From Bradyrhizobiaceae bacterium PARB1 (GTDB lineage: Bacteria > Pseudomonadota > Alphaproteobacteria > Rhizobiales > Xanthobacteraceae): DNA of 64,000 bases. The number at the start of each line of letters is the position of its first letter. Positions within the stretch are counted from its first letter, which is position 1. The notes under the pieces are model-generated. The model had not been told where the DNA came from, ran no database searches, and was given only the letters and a program-made list of their open reading frames with translations. The position numbers and the translations under genes are program-made. Location of the stretch: NCBI GenBank assembly GCA_002256345.1, contig NKIY01000005.1:562485-626484 (forward strand), written 5' to 3'. This document shows, piece by piece, positions 51,959 to 60,302 of this stretch.

Positions 51959-52033
51959 GCTCCCTTCGTCTAGCGGTTAGGACGCGGCCCTCTCAAGGCT
52001 GAAACAGGGGTTCGATTCCCCTAGGGAGCGCCA
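51959..52033 (+). tRNA. tRNA-Glu (anticodon CUC)
   Basis: A 75-nt tRNA including encoded CCA. The acceptor stem is GCTCCCT (51959-51965) with AGGGAGC (52023-52029), the T arm is CAGGGGTTCGATTCCCCTA, and the anticodon stem CGGCC/GGCTG closes the loop CTCTCAA with anticodon CTC, reading GAG. No integrase or attachment duplication is seen next to it. Confidence 0.95.
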
Positions 52034-52078
52034 TTCAATCTCACGCAAATCTCTGATATTGTTGGCGCTTTAGAGCGT

Positions 52079-52417
52079 TTATGGCTCGCTCGCGAAGCTC
52101 AGCGTGCCCGCCGGCTTCAGCGTCTTGGCGTCGAAGGTGCGGATTTCCGTACGGCCGCCGATTTCCAGTGTCACCAGGATGCGGTCCCCCGCGGCGCCGG
52201 TGGCGATGATCTTTGCGCCCTTCGGGAGCGTCGCAGTCGCGGCCGTGGTCACCGCACTTCCCTCGCTGCGGAAAAGGCGGTAGCCGATCACGACCAGCAA
52301 CGCGCCGACGCCAAGCGCCGTGGTCAGCCCGGCGATCAGCATCATGCGGCGAACGCGGGCGATCATCGCGGCCTGTTCGGCGGTGGGTTCGGGTAGCGCG
52401 TCGGCAGGCTGGGTCAT
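52079..52417 (-). CDS. Small single-pass membrane protein, DUF6476-like
   Basis: A 112-residue protein with an N-terminal cytoplasmic tail, one helix at about 27-48 (LIAGLTTALGVGALLVVIGYRLF), and a periplasmic beta-rich part (GAKIIATGAAGDRILVTLEIGGRTEIRTFDAKTLKPAG). I recall a conserved rhizobial family of this form (DUF6476) next to the RluA-type gene. Divergent from that gene with 31 bp between starts. Function unknown. Confidence 0.72.
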   Translation of the reverse strand: MTQPADALPEPTAEQAAMIARVRRMMLIAGLTTALGVGALLVVIGYRLFRSEGSAVTTAATATLPKGAKIIATGAAGDRILVTLEIGGRTEIRTFDAKTLKPAGTLSFASEP

Positions 52418-52448
52418 TGAAGGCTCGTTGAAGAATAAGGTTTTCGGA

Positions 52449-53459
52449 ATGAACGATCAGCGCGTGGACGTCACCGTACGGGGTGACGAAGGCTCGAACC
52501 GGCTCGATCGCGTGCTGGCGGTGCGGACCCCTGCGCTGTCGCGCTCGCGGCTGAAGACGCTGATCCTAGCCGGGCAAGTGACCATCGCCCGCGCCAACCA
52601 GGACGCCGCCGCCGTGCGCGACCCCGCTTATCACGTCAATGCCGGCGATACGATCACAATCGACGTCCCCCCTGCCGCCCCGGCCGAGCCGGAAGGCGAG
52701 GATATCGCCCTCGATATCGTGTTCGAGGACGAGGACATCATTGTCATTAACAAGCCCAAGGGACTGGTCGTTCATCCCGCCGCCGGCCATGAGACCGGCA
52801 CACTGGTGAATGCGCTGATCGCCCATTGCGGGGCATCGCTGTCGGGCATCGGCGGCGTGCGTCGGCCGGGCATCGTGCACCGCTTGGACAAGGACACCAC
52901 CGGACTCATGGTGGTCGCCAAGAACGACGCCGCGCATCAGTCGCTGACGGCGCAATTCGCCGACCACGGCCGCACCAATGAGATGCGGCGCGGCTACAAG
53001 GCCTTTGCCTGGGGCGTGCCGAACCGGCCGCGCGGCACGATCGAGGCGCCGATCGATCGCCATCCGCATGCCCGCGAGAAGATGGCGGTGCGTGAAGGCG
53101 GCCGCGAAGCGGTGACGCACTGGACCGTGCTCGAGGAGTTTCCCGATCGCATGGGCCGGCCTGTGGCGACTCTGCTCGAATGTCAGCTCGAGACCGGACG
53201 CACGCATCAGATCCGCGTCCATCTCGCACATATCCAGCATCCGCTGATGGGCGACGGCGTTTACGGCCCGCATTTCAAGACCAAGGCCTCGTCGCTCGGA
53301 CCGCTGAGCAAAGCCGCCTTGGAAGCTCTCGACCGGCAGGCGCTGCACGCCTATTTGCTGGCGCTCGAACACCCGCGCACGGGCGAGATTCTGGAGTGGA
53401 CGGCCGACCTTCCGACCGATCTGGCGGTGCTCCGCGGCCATCTGGCATTGACAGAATGA
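52449..53459 (+). CDS. RluA-family pseudouridine synthase (RluD-like)
   Basis: A 336-residue RNA modification enzyme. An S4-like RNA-binding domain (about 15-75: SRLKTLILAGQVTIA) precedes the catalytic domain with VINKPKGLVVHPAAGHETGT and GIVHRLDKDTTGLMVVAK, where Asp in HRLDKDT is the nucleophile. The C-terminal motif is LETGRTHQIRVHLAHIQHPLMGD. ATG 52449 starts directly at the S4 domain; upstream codons in frame are antisense to the small membrane protein. It probably makes pseudouridines in 23S rRNA helix 69. Confidence 0.9.
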   Translation: MNDQRVDVTVRGDEGSNRLDRVLAVRTPALSRSRLKTLILAGQVTIARANQDAAAVRDPAYHVNAGDTITIDVPPAAPAEPEGEDIALDIVFEDEDIIVINKPKGLVVHPAAGHETGTLVNALIAHCGASLSGIGGVRRPGIVHRLDKDTTGLMVVAKNDAAHQSLTAQFADHGRTNEMRRGYKAFAWGVPNRPRGTIEAPIDRHPHAREKMAVREGGREAVTHWTVLEEFPDRMGRPVATLLECQLETGRTHQIRVHLAHIQHPLMGDGVYGPHFKTKASSLGPLSKAALEALDRQALHAYLLALEHPRTGEILEWTADLPTDLAVLRGHLALTE

Positions 53460-53672
53460 CGCAGATGCATACAAAAAACTGTGTTTTTTCAAATCCTTAT
53501 TCATGCCACACGGCAACGTGACAGAAAATTCACTTCCATACCGCTTGGTAAAGCGTGTATGTTGCACCTGCGTCAAGTGAGACGCGGAACATCGCAGCCA
53601 GGACGGCTTTAACAATGCGTCCGCTGCCTGGCCCGCCGCTATCGGGGGCCTGAACAACTGGAGGGCATCGCA

Positions 53673-54572
53673 ATGGCCCGCACAGCTACAATGCCGGTTC
53701 TCAACGGAGAATCCGGACTGTCTCGTTACCTCGCCGAGATCCGCAAGTTCCCGATGCTGGAGCCCCAGCAGGAGTACATGTACGCCAAGCGTTGGCGTGA
53801 ACATGAGGATCGCGACGCGGCACATCACCTCGTGACCAGCCATCTTCGGCTCGTTGCCAAGATCGCCATGGGCTATCGCGGCTACGGCCTGCCGATCTCG
53901 GAAGTGGTCTCGGAAGGCAATGTCGGCCTGATGCAGGCCGTGAAACGCTTCGAGCCCGAGAAAGGCTTCCGTCTGGCCACTTACGCCATGTGGTGGATCA
54001 AGGCGTCGATTCAAGAGTACATCCTGCGCTCGTGGTCGCTCGTGAAGATGGGTACGACCGCGAACCAGAAGAAGCTGTTCTTCAACCTGCGTAAAGCGAA
54101 GAGCAAGATTTCCGCCCTGGACGAAGGCGATCTCCGCCCGGATCAGGTGAAGATCATCGCCACGCGTCTCGGCGTGACGGAGCAGGACGTGATCGACATG
54201 AACCGCCGCCTCGGTGGCGACGCGTCGCTCAACGCTCCGATCCGTGACGACGGCGAAGCCGGCGAATGGCAGGACTGGCTGGTCGACAACTCGCCCAACC
54301 AGGAAGCCATCATGGCGGAGCATGAGGAGCTCGATCATCGCCGTCAGGCGCTGACCGGTGCGATCCAGGTGCTCAACCCGCGCGAACGGCGCATCTTCGA
54401 GGCCCGTCGCCTGGCGGACGAGCCGATGACGCTGGAAGATCTTGCCTCCGAGTTCGGCGTGTCGCGCGAGCGCGTTCGCCAGATCGAGGTCCGCGCCTTC
54501 GAGAAGGTGCAGAGCGCGGTCAAGGGCACGATCGCCAGGCAGGAAGCAGCTGCTCTGGAGGCTGCGCACTAA
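53673..54572 (+). CDS. rpoH: RNA polymerase heat-shock sigma factor (sigma-32)
   Basis: A 299-residue group 3 sigma factor. Region 2 (about 53-125) has LVTSHLRLVAKIAMGYRGYGLP, SEGNVGLMQAVKRFEP and YAMWWIKASIQEYILRSWSLVK; the RpoH box is QKKLFFNLR (about 131-139); region 4 has the helix-turn-helix LEDLASEFGVSRERVRQIEVRA. Preceded by GGAGGGC. These rhizobial sigma factors direct heat and stress genes; many species have two or three paralogues. A clean terminator follows 29 bp after the stop. Confidence 0.95.
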   Translation: MARTATMPVLNGESGLSRYLAEIRKFPMLEPQQEYMYAKRWREHEDRDAAHHLVTSHLRLVAKIAMGYRGYGLPISEVVSEGNVGLMQAVKRFEPEKGFRLATYAMWWIKASIQEYILRSWSLVKMGTTANQKKLFFNLRKAKSKISALDEGDLRPDQVKIIATRLGVTEQDVIDMNRRLGGDASLNAPIRDDGEAGEWQDWLVDNSPNQEAIMAEHEELDHRRQALTGAIQVLNPRERRIFEARRLADEPMTLEDLASEFGVSRERVRQIEVRAFEKVQSAVKGTIARQEAAALEAAH

Positions 54573-54601
54573 CAGGCGCAGCAGCGGACGAAAGAGAAAC
54601 A

Positions 54602-54627
54602 AAAGCCGGCGGCAACGCCGGCTTTTT
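54602..54627 (+). terminator. Rho-independent terminator of rpoH
   Basis: AAAGCCGGC (54602-54610) pairs with GCCGGCTTT (54617-54625), loop GGCAAC, followed by a T-run. Position directly after rpoH and form are standard. Confidence 0.9.
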
Positions 54628-54712
54628 CGTTGCGGGAAGCGTAACCGCGTTCTCGGCTGTCAGAGAGCGTCGCCGGTACCCTGTAGCAGTTCGACATTCA
54701 ACAAGAGCGGAT

Positions 54713-54736
54713 TGACGGGCACGACACCGCCCGTCA
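54713..54736. promoter_or_regulatory. Inverted repeat upstream of the TadG-like gene
   Basis: TGACGGGC / GCCCGTCA with an 8-nt spacer, about 90 bp before the TadG-like start and without a T-run. Could be an operator or an RNA hairpin; position-based only. Confidence 0.3.
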
Positions 54737-54826
54737 CTGGACACACGATGAAACAAACATCTGCGGAAGCTTTTACCCACGATTCAGTTTGTCAGAGCAG
54801 CATCGGTCCCGCCTCTCGAGGATCGC

Positions 54827-56170
54827 ATGATGGTCACTCCTGCCTGTTGCCAGTTGCTCCCGCTCACCCGTCGCTTCCACCGTGCTGAAAGCGGCAATGT
54901 CGCCGTCATCTTCGCGATCGCACTCGTCCCGCTGATCGGCTTTGTCGGTGCTGCCATCGACTACTCGCGCGCCACAGCGGCGCGAGCAAGGATGCAAACC
55001 ATCCTCGATGCTGCAACGCTGATGATCGCCAAGGATGACGCAGCCGGCGCCATGAGCAACGCCGCCGTCACTACCGGCCTGCTCAACTACTTCAACGCCC
55101 AGTTCACGAATCCCGACGTCACCGGCATCACCGTCGCGGGCACCTACAGCAACAACGCATCCACCGGCTCGCAAATCACGGCAACCAGCAGCGGCACGAT
55201 CCAGACCTCGTTCCTGCGCGTGATCGGCTTTCCGACGCTGCAGCTCTCCGTGGCATCGACGACCACATGGGGCACCACAAAACTGCGCGTCGCGCTCGCG
55301 CTCGACAATACCGGATCGATGGCCGACAGCAGCAAACTGTCTGCGTTGAAAACGGCGACCAACAATCTGATCGATCAGCTCAGTGCGGCGGCCAACACCA
55401 ACGGCGACGTCTATGTCTCCATCGTGCCGTTCGCCAACGTGGTCAATTTCGGAACCGGCTACAGAAATAGCGGCTATATTGACTGGTCGAATTGGTCCAC
55501 ATCTGGCAGCATCGAAGAAGGCTGGACCTGCAGCAGCAAATACAGTTCACGCAACCAGACCATGGTTTGCGGATCCAGCAGCAACAACACCAGCAACTGG
55601 AACGGCTGCGTGATAGACCGCACGCAGAGCTACGACGTGCAGATCACCGCTCCGACCTCGACGACAACCTACTATCCCGCCGACCAGTCGTCCTATTGCC
55701 CGACGCCGATCGCACCGCTGAGCTATAACTGGTCTTCGCTGAAATCAACCGTCAGTGCCATGACGCCGCTCGGCGGCACCAACCAGCCGATCGGCCTCGT
55801 CTGGGCGTGGCAGACGCTGCAGCAGAGTGCACCGTTCAACGCTCCAGCGGAGGACAGCAACTACACATACACCAAGGCCATCGTGCTGCTCTCGGACGGC
55901 CTCAACACCATGGATCGCTGGTACGGCAATGGCAGCACCCAGTCGCCGCAGGTTGATGCGCGGCAACAGATTCTGTGCGACAATATCAAGGCAGCTGGCG
56001 TCACCATCTATACGATCCAGGTTAATACCGGCGGCGATCCTACCTCGACCATCCTGCAATATTGCGCCAGCGGCAGTAACAACTTTTTCATGCTCACCGA
56101 CGCCTCGCAGGTCATCACGACGTTCAATTCGATCGGGACGTCGCTGACGAAACTGAGGGTTTCGAGGTAG
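54827..56170 (+). CDS. TadG-like pilus-assembly protein with von Willebrand A domain
   Basis: A 447-residue protein. The N-terminus RRFHRAESGNVAVIFAIALVPLIGFVGAAIDYSRA is the TadE/TadG-type membrane anchor. From about residue 153 a vWA domain follows, with MIDAS motif ALDNTGSM and later VLLSDGLNTMD. Inserts with many Ser, Asn and four or more Cys lie between (about 220-285). GAGGAT precedes the ATG. No other tad genes are near, so it is an orphan copy of the TadG kind found in many rhizobia. A surface or adhesion role is inferred. Confidence 0.82.
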   Translation: MMVTPACCQLLPLTRRFHRAESGNVAVIFAIALVPLIGFVGAAIDYSRATAARARMQTILDAATLMIAKDDAAGAMSNAAVTTGLLNYFNAQFTNPDVTGITVAGTYSNNASTGSQITATSSGTIQTSFLRVIGFPTLQLSVASTTTWGTTKLRVALALDNTGSMADSSKLSALKTATNNLIDQLSAAANTNGDVYVSIVPFANVVNFGTGYRNSGYIDWSNWSTSGSIEEGWTCSSKYSSRNQTMVCGSSSNNTSNWNGCVIDRTQSYDVQITAPTSTTTYYPADQSSYCPTPIAPLSYNWSSLKSTVSAMTPLGGTNQPIGLVWAWQTLQQSAPFNAPAEDSNYTYTKAIVLLSDGLNTMDRWYGNGSTQSPQVDARQQILCDNIKAAGVTIYTIQVNTGGDPTSTILQYCASGSNNFFMLTDASQVITTFNSIGTSLTKLRVSR

Positions 56171-56319
56171 CAAGGCGGACGGTCGCAGCGACATCGCCCA
56201 ATGATGCCGCACATTCAACCGCATGCTCTAAATATTGGCTCCGATCGCGCGGGCACTATCAATCTACCTAAGGCTGCATTAGAGAATTGGCATTTCGTGT
56301 TCATTCAGGGGGCCATTTC

Positions 56320-56682
56320 GTGCAATTTCACCGCCATCGTTTCATTCTTCGCTATTTGACCGTTCTGCTCGTCGGGCTTGCCTGCCTGAGTTCAATGCCA
56401 TCCCAGGCAGAAGCGCGGGGGCGCGACTATGGTCAGGGCTACAAATCGCAGTGGATGAATCCCAGAATGTGGCGCCCGACCCGCGGCAATGCGGTGCGTG
56501 CCCTTGGGACCCAATGGCAGGGCATCCAAAACTATCGCCGGTATGGCGATCATCGCGGACCTGGCTATGCCCGCTCCTCACGTAGTTACAGCTCGAGCAG
56601 CTATCACACGCGCAGCTACAGGATGCCGCCGCCGCGTACGAATTGGGGCAGCGGACGTATGGGCACGCTACGGCGGCGATAG
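56320..56682 (+). CDS. Small exported Arg/Ser/Tyr-rich protein of unknown function
   Basis: A 120-residue protein with signal peptide (MQFHRHRFILRYLTVLLVGLACLSSMPSQAEA). The mature part is low-complexity: RGRDYGQGYKSQWMNPRMWRP, then YARSSRSYSSSSYHTRSYR and a basic end. GTG 56320 follows AGGGGG by 7 bp; TTG 56287 is an in-frame alternative. Not recognised; it stands alone between the TadG-like gene and another exported protein. Confidence 0.55.
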   Translation: MQFHRHRFILRYLTVLLVGLACLSSMPSQAEARGRDYGQGYKSQWMNPRMWRPTRGNAVRALGTQWQGIQNYRRYGDHRGPGYARSSRSYSSSSYHTRSYRMPPPRTNWGSGRMGTLRRR

Positions 56683-56813
56683 CGATCGCGGAGCCGCAGG
56701 GGATCAGACGAAGCTGCAATCCGCCGGCCGGAATTGTGCGACAACGAACGGCGGATTACGGCTTGGCCTGATCCGCCTACAATCGTCATCACGAATCATC
56801 CTTGAGGCTTCCC

Positions 56814-57242
56814 ATGCGCTTTCATTTCCGCACCGCCCTCCTCGCTTTTGCCACCCTCGCCGCGACGGCGACAATCGCTCATGCCGATAGTGGCACCATT
56901 CGTTTCAAGGTGCTCAAGGGCGGCTGGTTCATCGGTGCATCCGGCGGCTCGGGCGTGCTGACGTTTCGCGGGCGGCAATATCCGCTGTCGATTGGCGGCG
57001 TGAGCGCAGGCCTCGTGTTCGGCGCGTCCGAGACGCGGCTTGCGGGGCGAGTCAGCAATATCAACCGGCCGTCGGATGTGGCCGGTGTCTACGGCGCTGG
57101 CGGTGCCGGCGCTGCCATCGGCCGCGGCGTCAGCGCGATTGTGCTCACCAACGAGAAAGGCGCGGTGCTGGAACTGTCGGGACGGCAGACCGGGCTGATG
57201 GTGAATGCGGATTTCTCGGGGTTGGCGATTTCGCTGCAGTGA
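56814..57242 (+). CDS. Exported Gly-rich protein of unknown function
   Basis: A 142-residue protein with signal peptide (MRFHFRTALLAFATLAATATIAHA). The mature part is a beta-rich, Gly/Ala-rich chain (GGWFIGASGGSGVLTFRGRQYPLSIGG, YGAGGAGAAIGRGVSAIVLTNEKGAVLELSG) without cysteine. It resembles conserved small periplasmic proteins of rhizobia, but I cannot name the family. GAGG precedes the ATG. A family A repeat follows within 65 bp of the stop. Confidence 0.6.
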   Translation: MRFHFRTALLAFATLAATATIAHADSGTIRFKVLKGGWFIGASGGSGVLTFRGRQYPLSIGGVSAGLVFGASETRLAGRVSNINRPSDVAGVYGAGGAGAAIGRGVSAIVLTNEKGAVLELSGRQTGLMVNADFSGLAISLQ

Positions 57243-57304
57243 GGCGCAGTCTCTTTTCCCTCCCCCAAGCGGCGTAGCCGCGCAGCGGGGAGGGTGGCAT
57301 GACT

Positions 57305-57386
57305 GCGAGCGTCCAGCGAGCATCATGACGGGTGGGGTGTATCCCCACGAAGGACGTCACGTGAGGATAGACCCCACCCGGCCTCC
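57305..57386. repeat. Dispersed hairpin repeat, family A copy 2
   Basis: Second copy of the element at 2962-3040. The arms 57330-57348 and 57361-57379 form a 19-bp stem with two mismatches around GACGTCAC. It is embedded in a 335-bp gene-free stretch (57243-57577) that also holds a GC-rich block at 57256-57296 (CCCTCCCCCAAGCGGCG..) and the palindrome GACGGACGAATTCGTCCGTC at 57406-57425. No gene is seen in this stretch. Confidence 0.7.
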
Positions 57387-57577
57387 GCTTCGCTCGGCCC
57401 CCTACGACGGACGAATTCGTCCGTCGGACCCCGCTGCGCGGCTTCGCCGCTTGGGGAGGAATTCCCGCACCGCCTGTGCGTCTCGCTGTGGCATACTTGC
57501 CTGTGTGGAACGTCCCCGCTTCCCTCGACGCCCCGCTCCCGCATTGATAAGCCTCCGCGCAGGAGCGTTGAACCGGA

Positions 57578-59074
57578 ATGACTATCGCAATCGAGATGGG
57601 AAATACGACGGCGGGCGCGCCGGCGTCTCTCGACCTCGAGGAACTGCTGGCGACCCGCCTCCTGGTGCAGGGCAATTCCGGTTCCGGCAAATCGCATCTG
57701 CTGCGCCGACTGCTCGAACAGAGCGCGCCCTGGGTGCAGCAAACCATCATCGATCCCGAAGGCGATTTCGTCTCGCTGGCCGAGCGTTTCGGCCACCTTG
57801 TGATCGATGCCGAGGACCATACCGAACGCGGGCTGCAGTCAGCCGGGGAACGCGCGCGCGAGCATCGCGTCTCCACCGTGCTCAATCTGGAAGGGCTGGA
57901 CGCCGAGAACCAGATGCGCCGCGCCGCAGCCTTCCTCAACGGATTGTTCGATGCGCCACGCGATCACTGGTATCCGATGCTCGTGATCGTCGATGAGGCG
58001 CAATTGTTCGCACCGGCGGTGGCGGGCGAAGTCTCCGACGACGCGCGAAAACTGTCGCTCGGCGCGATGACCAATCTGATGTGCCGCGGCCGTAAAAGAG
58101 GACTCGCCGGCATCATCGCCACGCAGCGGCTGGCAAAGCTTGCCAAGAACGTTGCCGCGGAAGCGTCGAATTTCCTGATGGGCCGCACCTTTCTCGATAT
58201 CGACATGGCGCGCGCCGCCGATCTGCTCGGCATGGAGCGCAAACAGGCGGAAGCGTTTCGCGATCTCGAACGCGGTCAGTTCATGGCGCTCGGTCCTGCA
58301 CTGTCGCGGCGGCCGCTCGGCCTGCGCATCGGCCCAACCGAAACCTCGCCGCGCAATGCCACGCCAAAACTGATGCCGCTGCCGGAGGCTGCTTCCGAAG
58401 AGATGCGCGCGGTGATCCTCGCCGCGCCGCCCCCAGAGACGACCATGCGCCCGGCACGCCGCGCGCCCGCCTCGCCCGATCTGCTCGGACAGTTGATGGC
58501 CGCCCGCGCGGCCGGGCCGGATTTACGTCCGGAGCCCGATGCGCCGCCGCCGACGGCCGAGGAAATCGCCGAGCGCCGCGCGCGCGTGGATCGCGTGCTG
58601 CAGGCACTGCTGTCCGAACCCGATGCAGGCTTTCGCGCCATCGGCGTGCTGCACCAGGAATTCGTGGTCCGCTGCCGCATCGACGGGCTCGGCACCGCTG
58701 TGCCCGACATGAACGAGTTTCGCCGCATGCTGACCCATGCGCGCGCCGGGCTCGGCTCGGACCTTGGCGACGACAGCGGCTGGCAGGACGTGGCGCTGCG
58801 CGCGAGCGTGCTACCCGACGACATGCAGGGCGTGTTCATGATGATCGCGCGCGCAGCCAAGGAAGGCTGGCCCTGCCCCGGCGATGCCGCCATCGCCCGC
58901 GCCTATGGCTCGCATTCGCTGCGCCGGGCGCGGCGACTGCTCAGCTATATCGAGGAACAGGGGCTGATCGTGTGCCAGGTCGACGGTACGGGGAAGCGCA
59001 TCGTGACGCTGGTGGAACTCGCCTGGGCGACGGCGCCGGGCGATCCGAATGGCGACGCAATCGCGGCGGAGTAA
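57578..59074 (+). CDS. HerA-like ATPase (DUF87 / helicase HerA central domain)
   Basis: A 498-residue cytoplasmic P-loop ATPase of the FtsK-HerA group. Walker A is GNSGSGKS (about 32-39), then TIIDPEGDFVSLAERFGHL, and Walker B is MLVIVDEAQLFAP (about 134-146). GAMTNLMCRGRKRGLAGIIATQRLAKLAK is the sensor/arginine-finger stretch, and SNFLMGRTFLDIDMARAADLLG follows. The C-terminal third (about 330-498) is a helical part with winged-helix character (DAAIARAYGSHSLRRARRLLSYIEEQGLIVCQVDG). HerA relatives pump or unwind DNA with a nuclease partner; the next gene downstream is an exonuclease. Confidence 0.82.
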   Translation: MTIAIEMGNTTAGAPASLDLEELLATRLLVQGNSGSGKSHLLRRLLEQSAPWVQQTIIDPEGDFVSLAERFGHLVIDAEDHTERGLQSAGERAREHRVSTVLNLEGLDAENQMRRAAAFLNGLFDAPRDHWYPMLVIVDEAQLFAPAVAGEVSDDARKLSLGAMTNLMCRGRKRGLAGIIATQRLAKLAKNVAAEASNFLMGRTFLDIDMARAADLLGMERKQAEAFRDLERGQFMALGPALSRRPLGLRIGPTETSPRNATPKLMPLPEAASEEMRAVILAAPPPETTMRPARRAPASPDLLGQLMAARAAGPDLRPEPDAPPPTAEEIAERRARVDRVLQALLSEPDAGFRAIGVLHQEFVVRCRIDGLGTAVPDMNEFRRMLTHARAGLGSDLGDDSGWQDVALRASVLPDDMQGVFMMIARAAKEGWPCPGDAAIARAYGSHSLRRARRLLSYIEEQGLIVCQVDGTGKRIVTLVELAWATAPGDPNGDAIAAE

Positions 59075-59077
59075 CTT

Positions 59078-59196
59078 GTCCCGGACGCGATGCGGCGCGA
59101 AGTGCCGCTTCGCAGAGCCGGGACCATTACGAATTCCGGCGTCTGGAACGGTCCCGGCTCTGCGGAGCAACGCTGCGCGTTGCGCCGCGTCCGGGA
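59078..59196. repeat. Dispersed palindromic repeat, family C copy 2
   Basis: About 119 bp with terminal inverted repeats GTCCCGGACGCG / CGCGTCCGGGAC and inner arms GCAGAGCCGGGACC / GGTCCCGGCTCTGC. It begins 4 bp after the HerA-like stop, between that gene and the exonuclease gene. Related to 6957-7083 and 62812-62935. Confidence 0.8.
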
Positions 59197-59258
59197 CACG
59201 ACCTCTAACCGTGATAGCTTTATTCCATCGCTTCTGATTCGGACTGCGCCTCACTCGC

Positions 59259-60155
59259 ATGCTGCACGACCCTCACAGCCTTGCCGCCATGGCGGAGACA
59301 CTCGCTTCCTCCGGCGACTATCGCATACTCCGACGCTTGGTGCCGCGCAGCGAATTCACTGACAGCAATGGCGCAGCCGTGAAGACCGGCATCCTGCTCG
59401 ATGTCGAGACCACCGGGCTCGATCACACGCGCGACGAGATCATCGAACTCGCGATGGTGAAGTTCGACTATCTGCCGGATGGCACCATCGTCCGCGCCGG
59501 CGCGGCATTCAACGCCTTCAACGAGCCGTCGCAACCGATCCCGCCCGAGATCGTCGAACTCACGGGCATTACCGACGAAATGGTGGCCGGGCATCGCATC
59601 AATACCGATGTGGTGGCGGCCTTCCTCGAAGGCGCTGTGATCGTCATCGCGCATAATGCCGGCTTCGATCGCAAATTCGCCGAGCGCATCTGTCCGCTCT
59701 TTGCGAAGAAGCCATGGGGCTGCTCGCAGAAGGAAATCGACTGGCAGAAGCACGGCTTCGAGGGCGCCAAGCTCGGCTATCTGCTCGCCGGCGCCGGCTA
59801 TTTCCATCAGGCTCACCGGGCCATCGACGATTGCTACGCCCTGCTGGAAATCCTCGCTTTCGAACTGCCGGAAACCGGCAAATCCGCCCTCGCCGCCTTG
59901 CTTGACCGTGCGCGGCGCAAAACCATGCGGGTCTGGGCCGAACAATCGCCCTTCGATCTCAAGGACGAGCTGAAGCGCCGTGGCTATCGCTGGAGCGACG
60001 GTTCCGACGGGCGGCCGAAATCCTGGTACATCGATGTCGATGAGGGGCAGGAAGCCGCGGAAATCGAATTTCTGCGCAGCACCATCTATCTGCGCGAGGT
60101 CGATCCGCGGGTGCAGGCGTTCGGGGCCATGATCCGGTTTTCGACGCGGGCCTGA
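59259..60155 (+). CDS. DEDDh-type 3'-5' exonuclease (DnaQ-like)
   Basis: A 298-residue nuclease. ExoI is LLDVETTGLD (Asp48, Glu50), ExoII lies in IAHNAGFDRKF, and ExoIII is HRAIDDCYALLE with the His and Asp of the DEDDh group. A C-terminal extension from about 215 has FDLKDELKRRGYRWSDGSDGRPKSWYIDV, a small LKxRGYRW module I have seen attached to other DNA-processing proteins. It is not the polymerase III epsilon subunit by length. The HerA-like gene lies upstream on the same strand across a repeat. Confidence 0.85.
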   Translation: MLHDPHSLAAMAETLASSGDYRILRRLVPRSEFTDSNGAAVKTGILLDVETTGLDHTRDEIIELAMVKFDYLPDGTIVRAGAAFNAFNEPSQPIPPEIVELTGITDEMVAGHRINTDVVAAFLEGAVIVIAHNAGFDRKFAERICPLFAKKPWGCSQKEIDWQKHGFEGAKLGYLLAGAGYFHQAHRAIDDCYALLEILAFELPETGKSALAALLDRARRKTMRVWAEQSPFDLKDELKRRGYRWSDGSDGRPKSWYIDVDEGQEAAEIEFLRSTIYLREVDPRVQAFGAMIRFSTRA

Positions 60156-60302
60156 CGCTGCAGAAACGCGCAGATTGCAAGCGTTCTAAGCAATTGTCTT
60201 TGCGCGCCCCCGGGTTTATTCACAAACCCGGCGGACCGGAACGGCCTCGAGCCTGCCGGTCGTCTTTTCCCAAGAATACCCGCCGCTAGGAAGGAATTCG
60301 TC

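Noticed and set aside
51959-52033. tRNA-Glu as integration site of a mobile element
   Set aside because: No integrase, no duplicated tRNA 3' end within the window, and normal housekeeping genes on both sides.
53473-53489. AAAAAAC / GTTTTTT inverted repeat after the RluA-type gene
   Set aside because: The stem is almost only A-T pairs with a 3-nt loop, too weak for a terminator; may just be an AT-rich promoter part of rpoH.
52566-54602. 678-codon open frame on the minus strand across the RluA and rpoH genes
   Set aside because: Antisense to two well-supported genes and crossing the gap between them; composition is that of a shadow frame.
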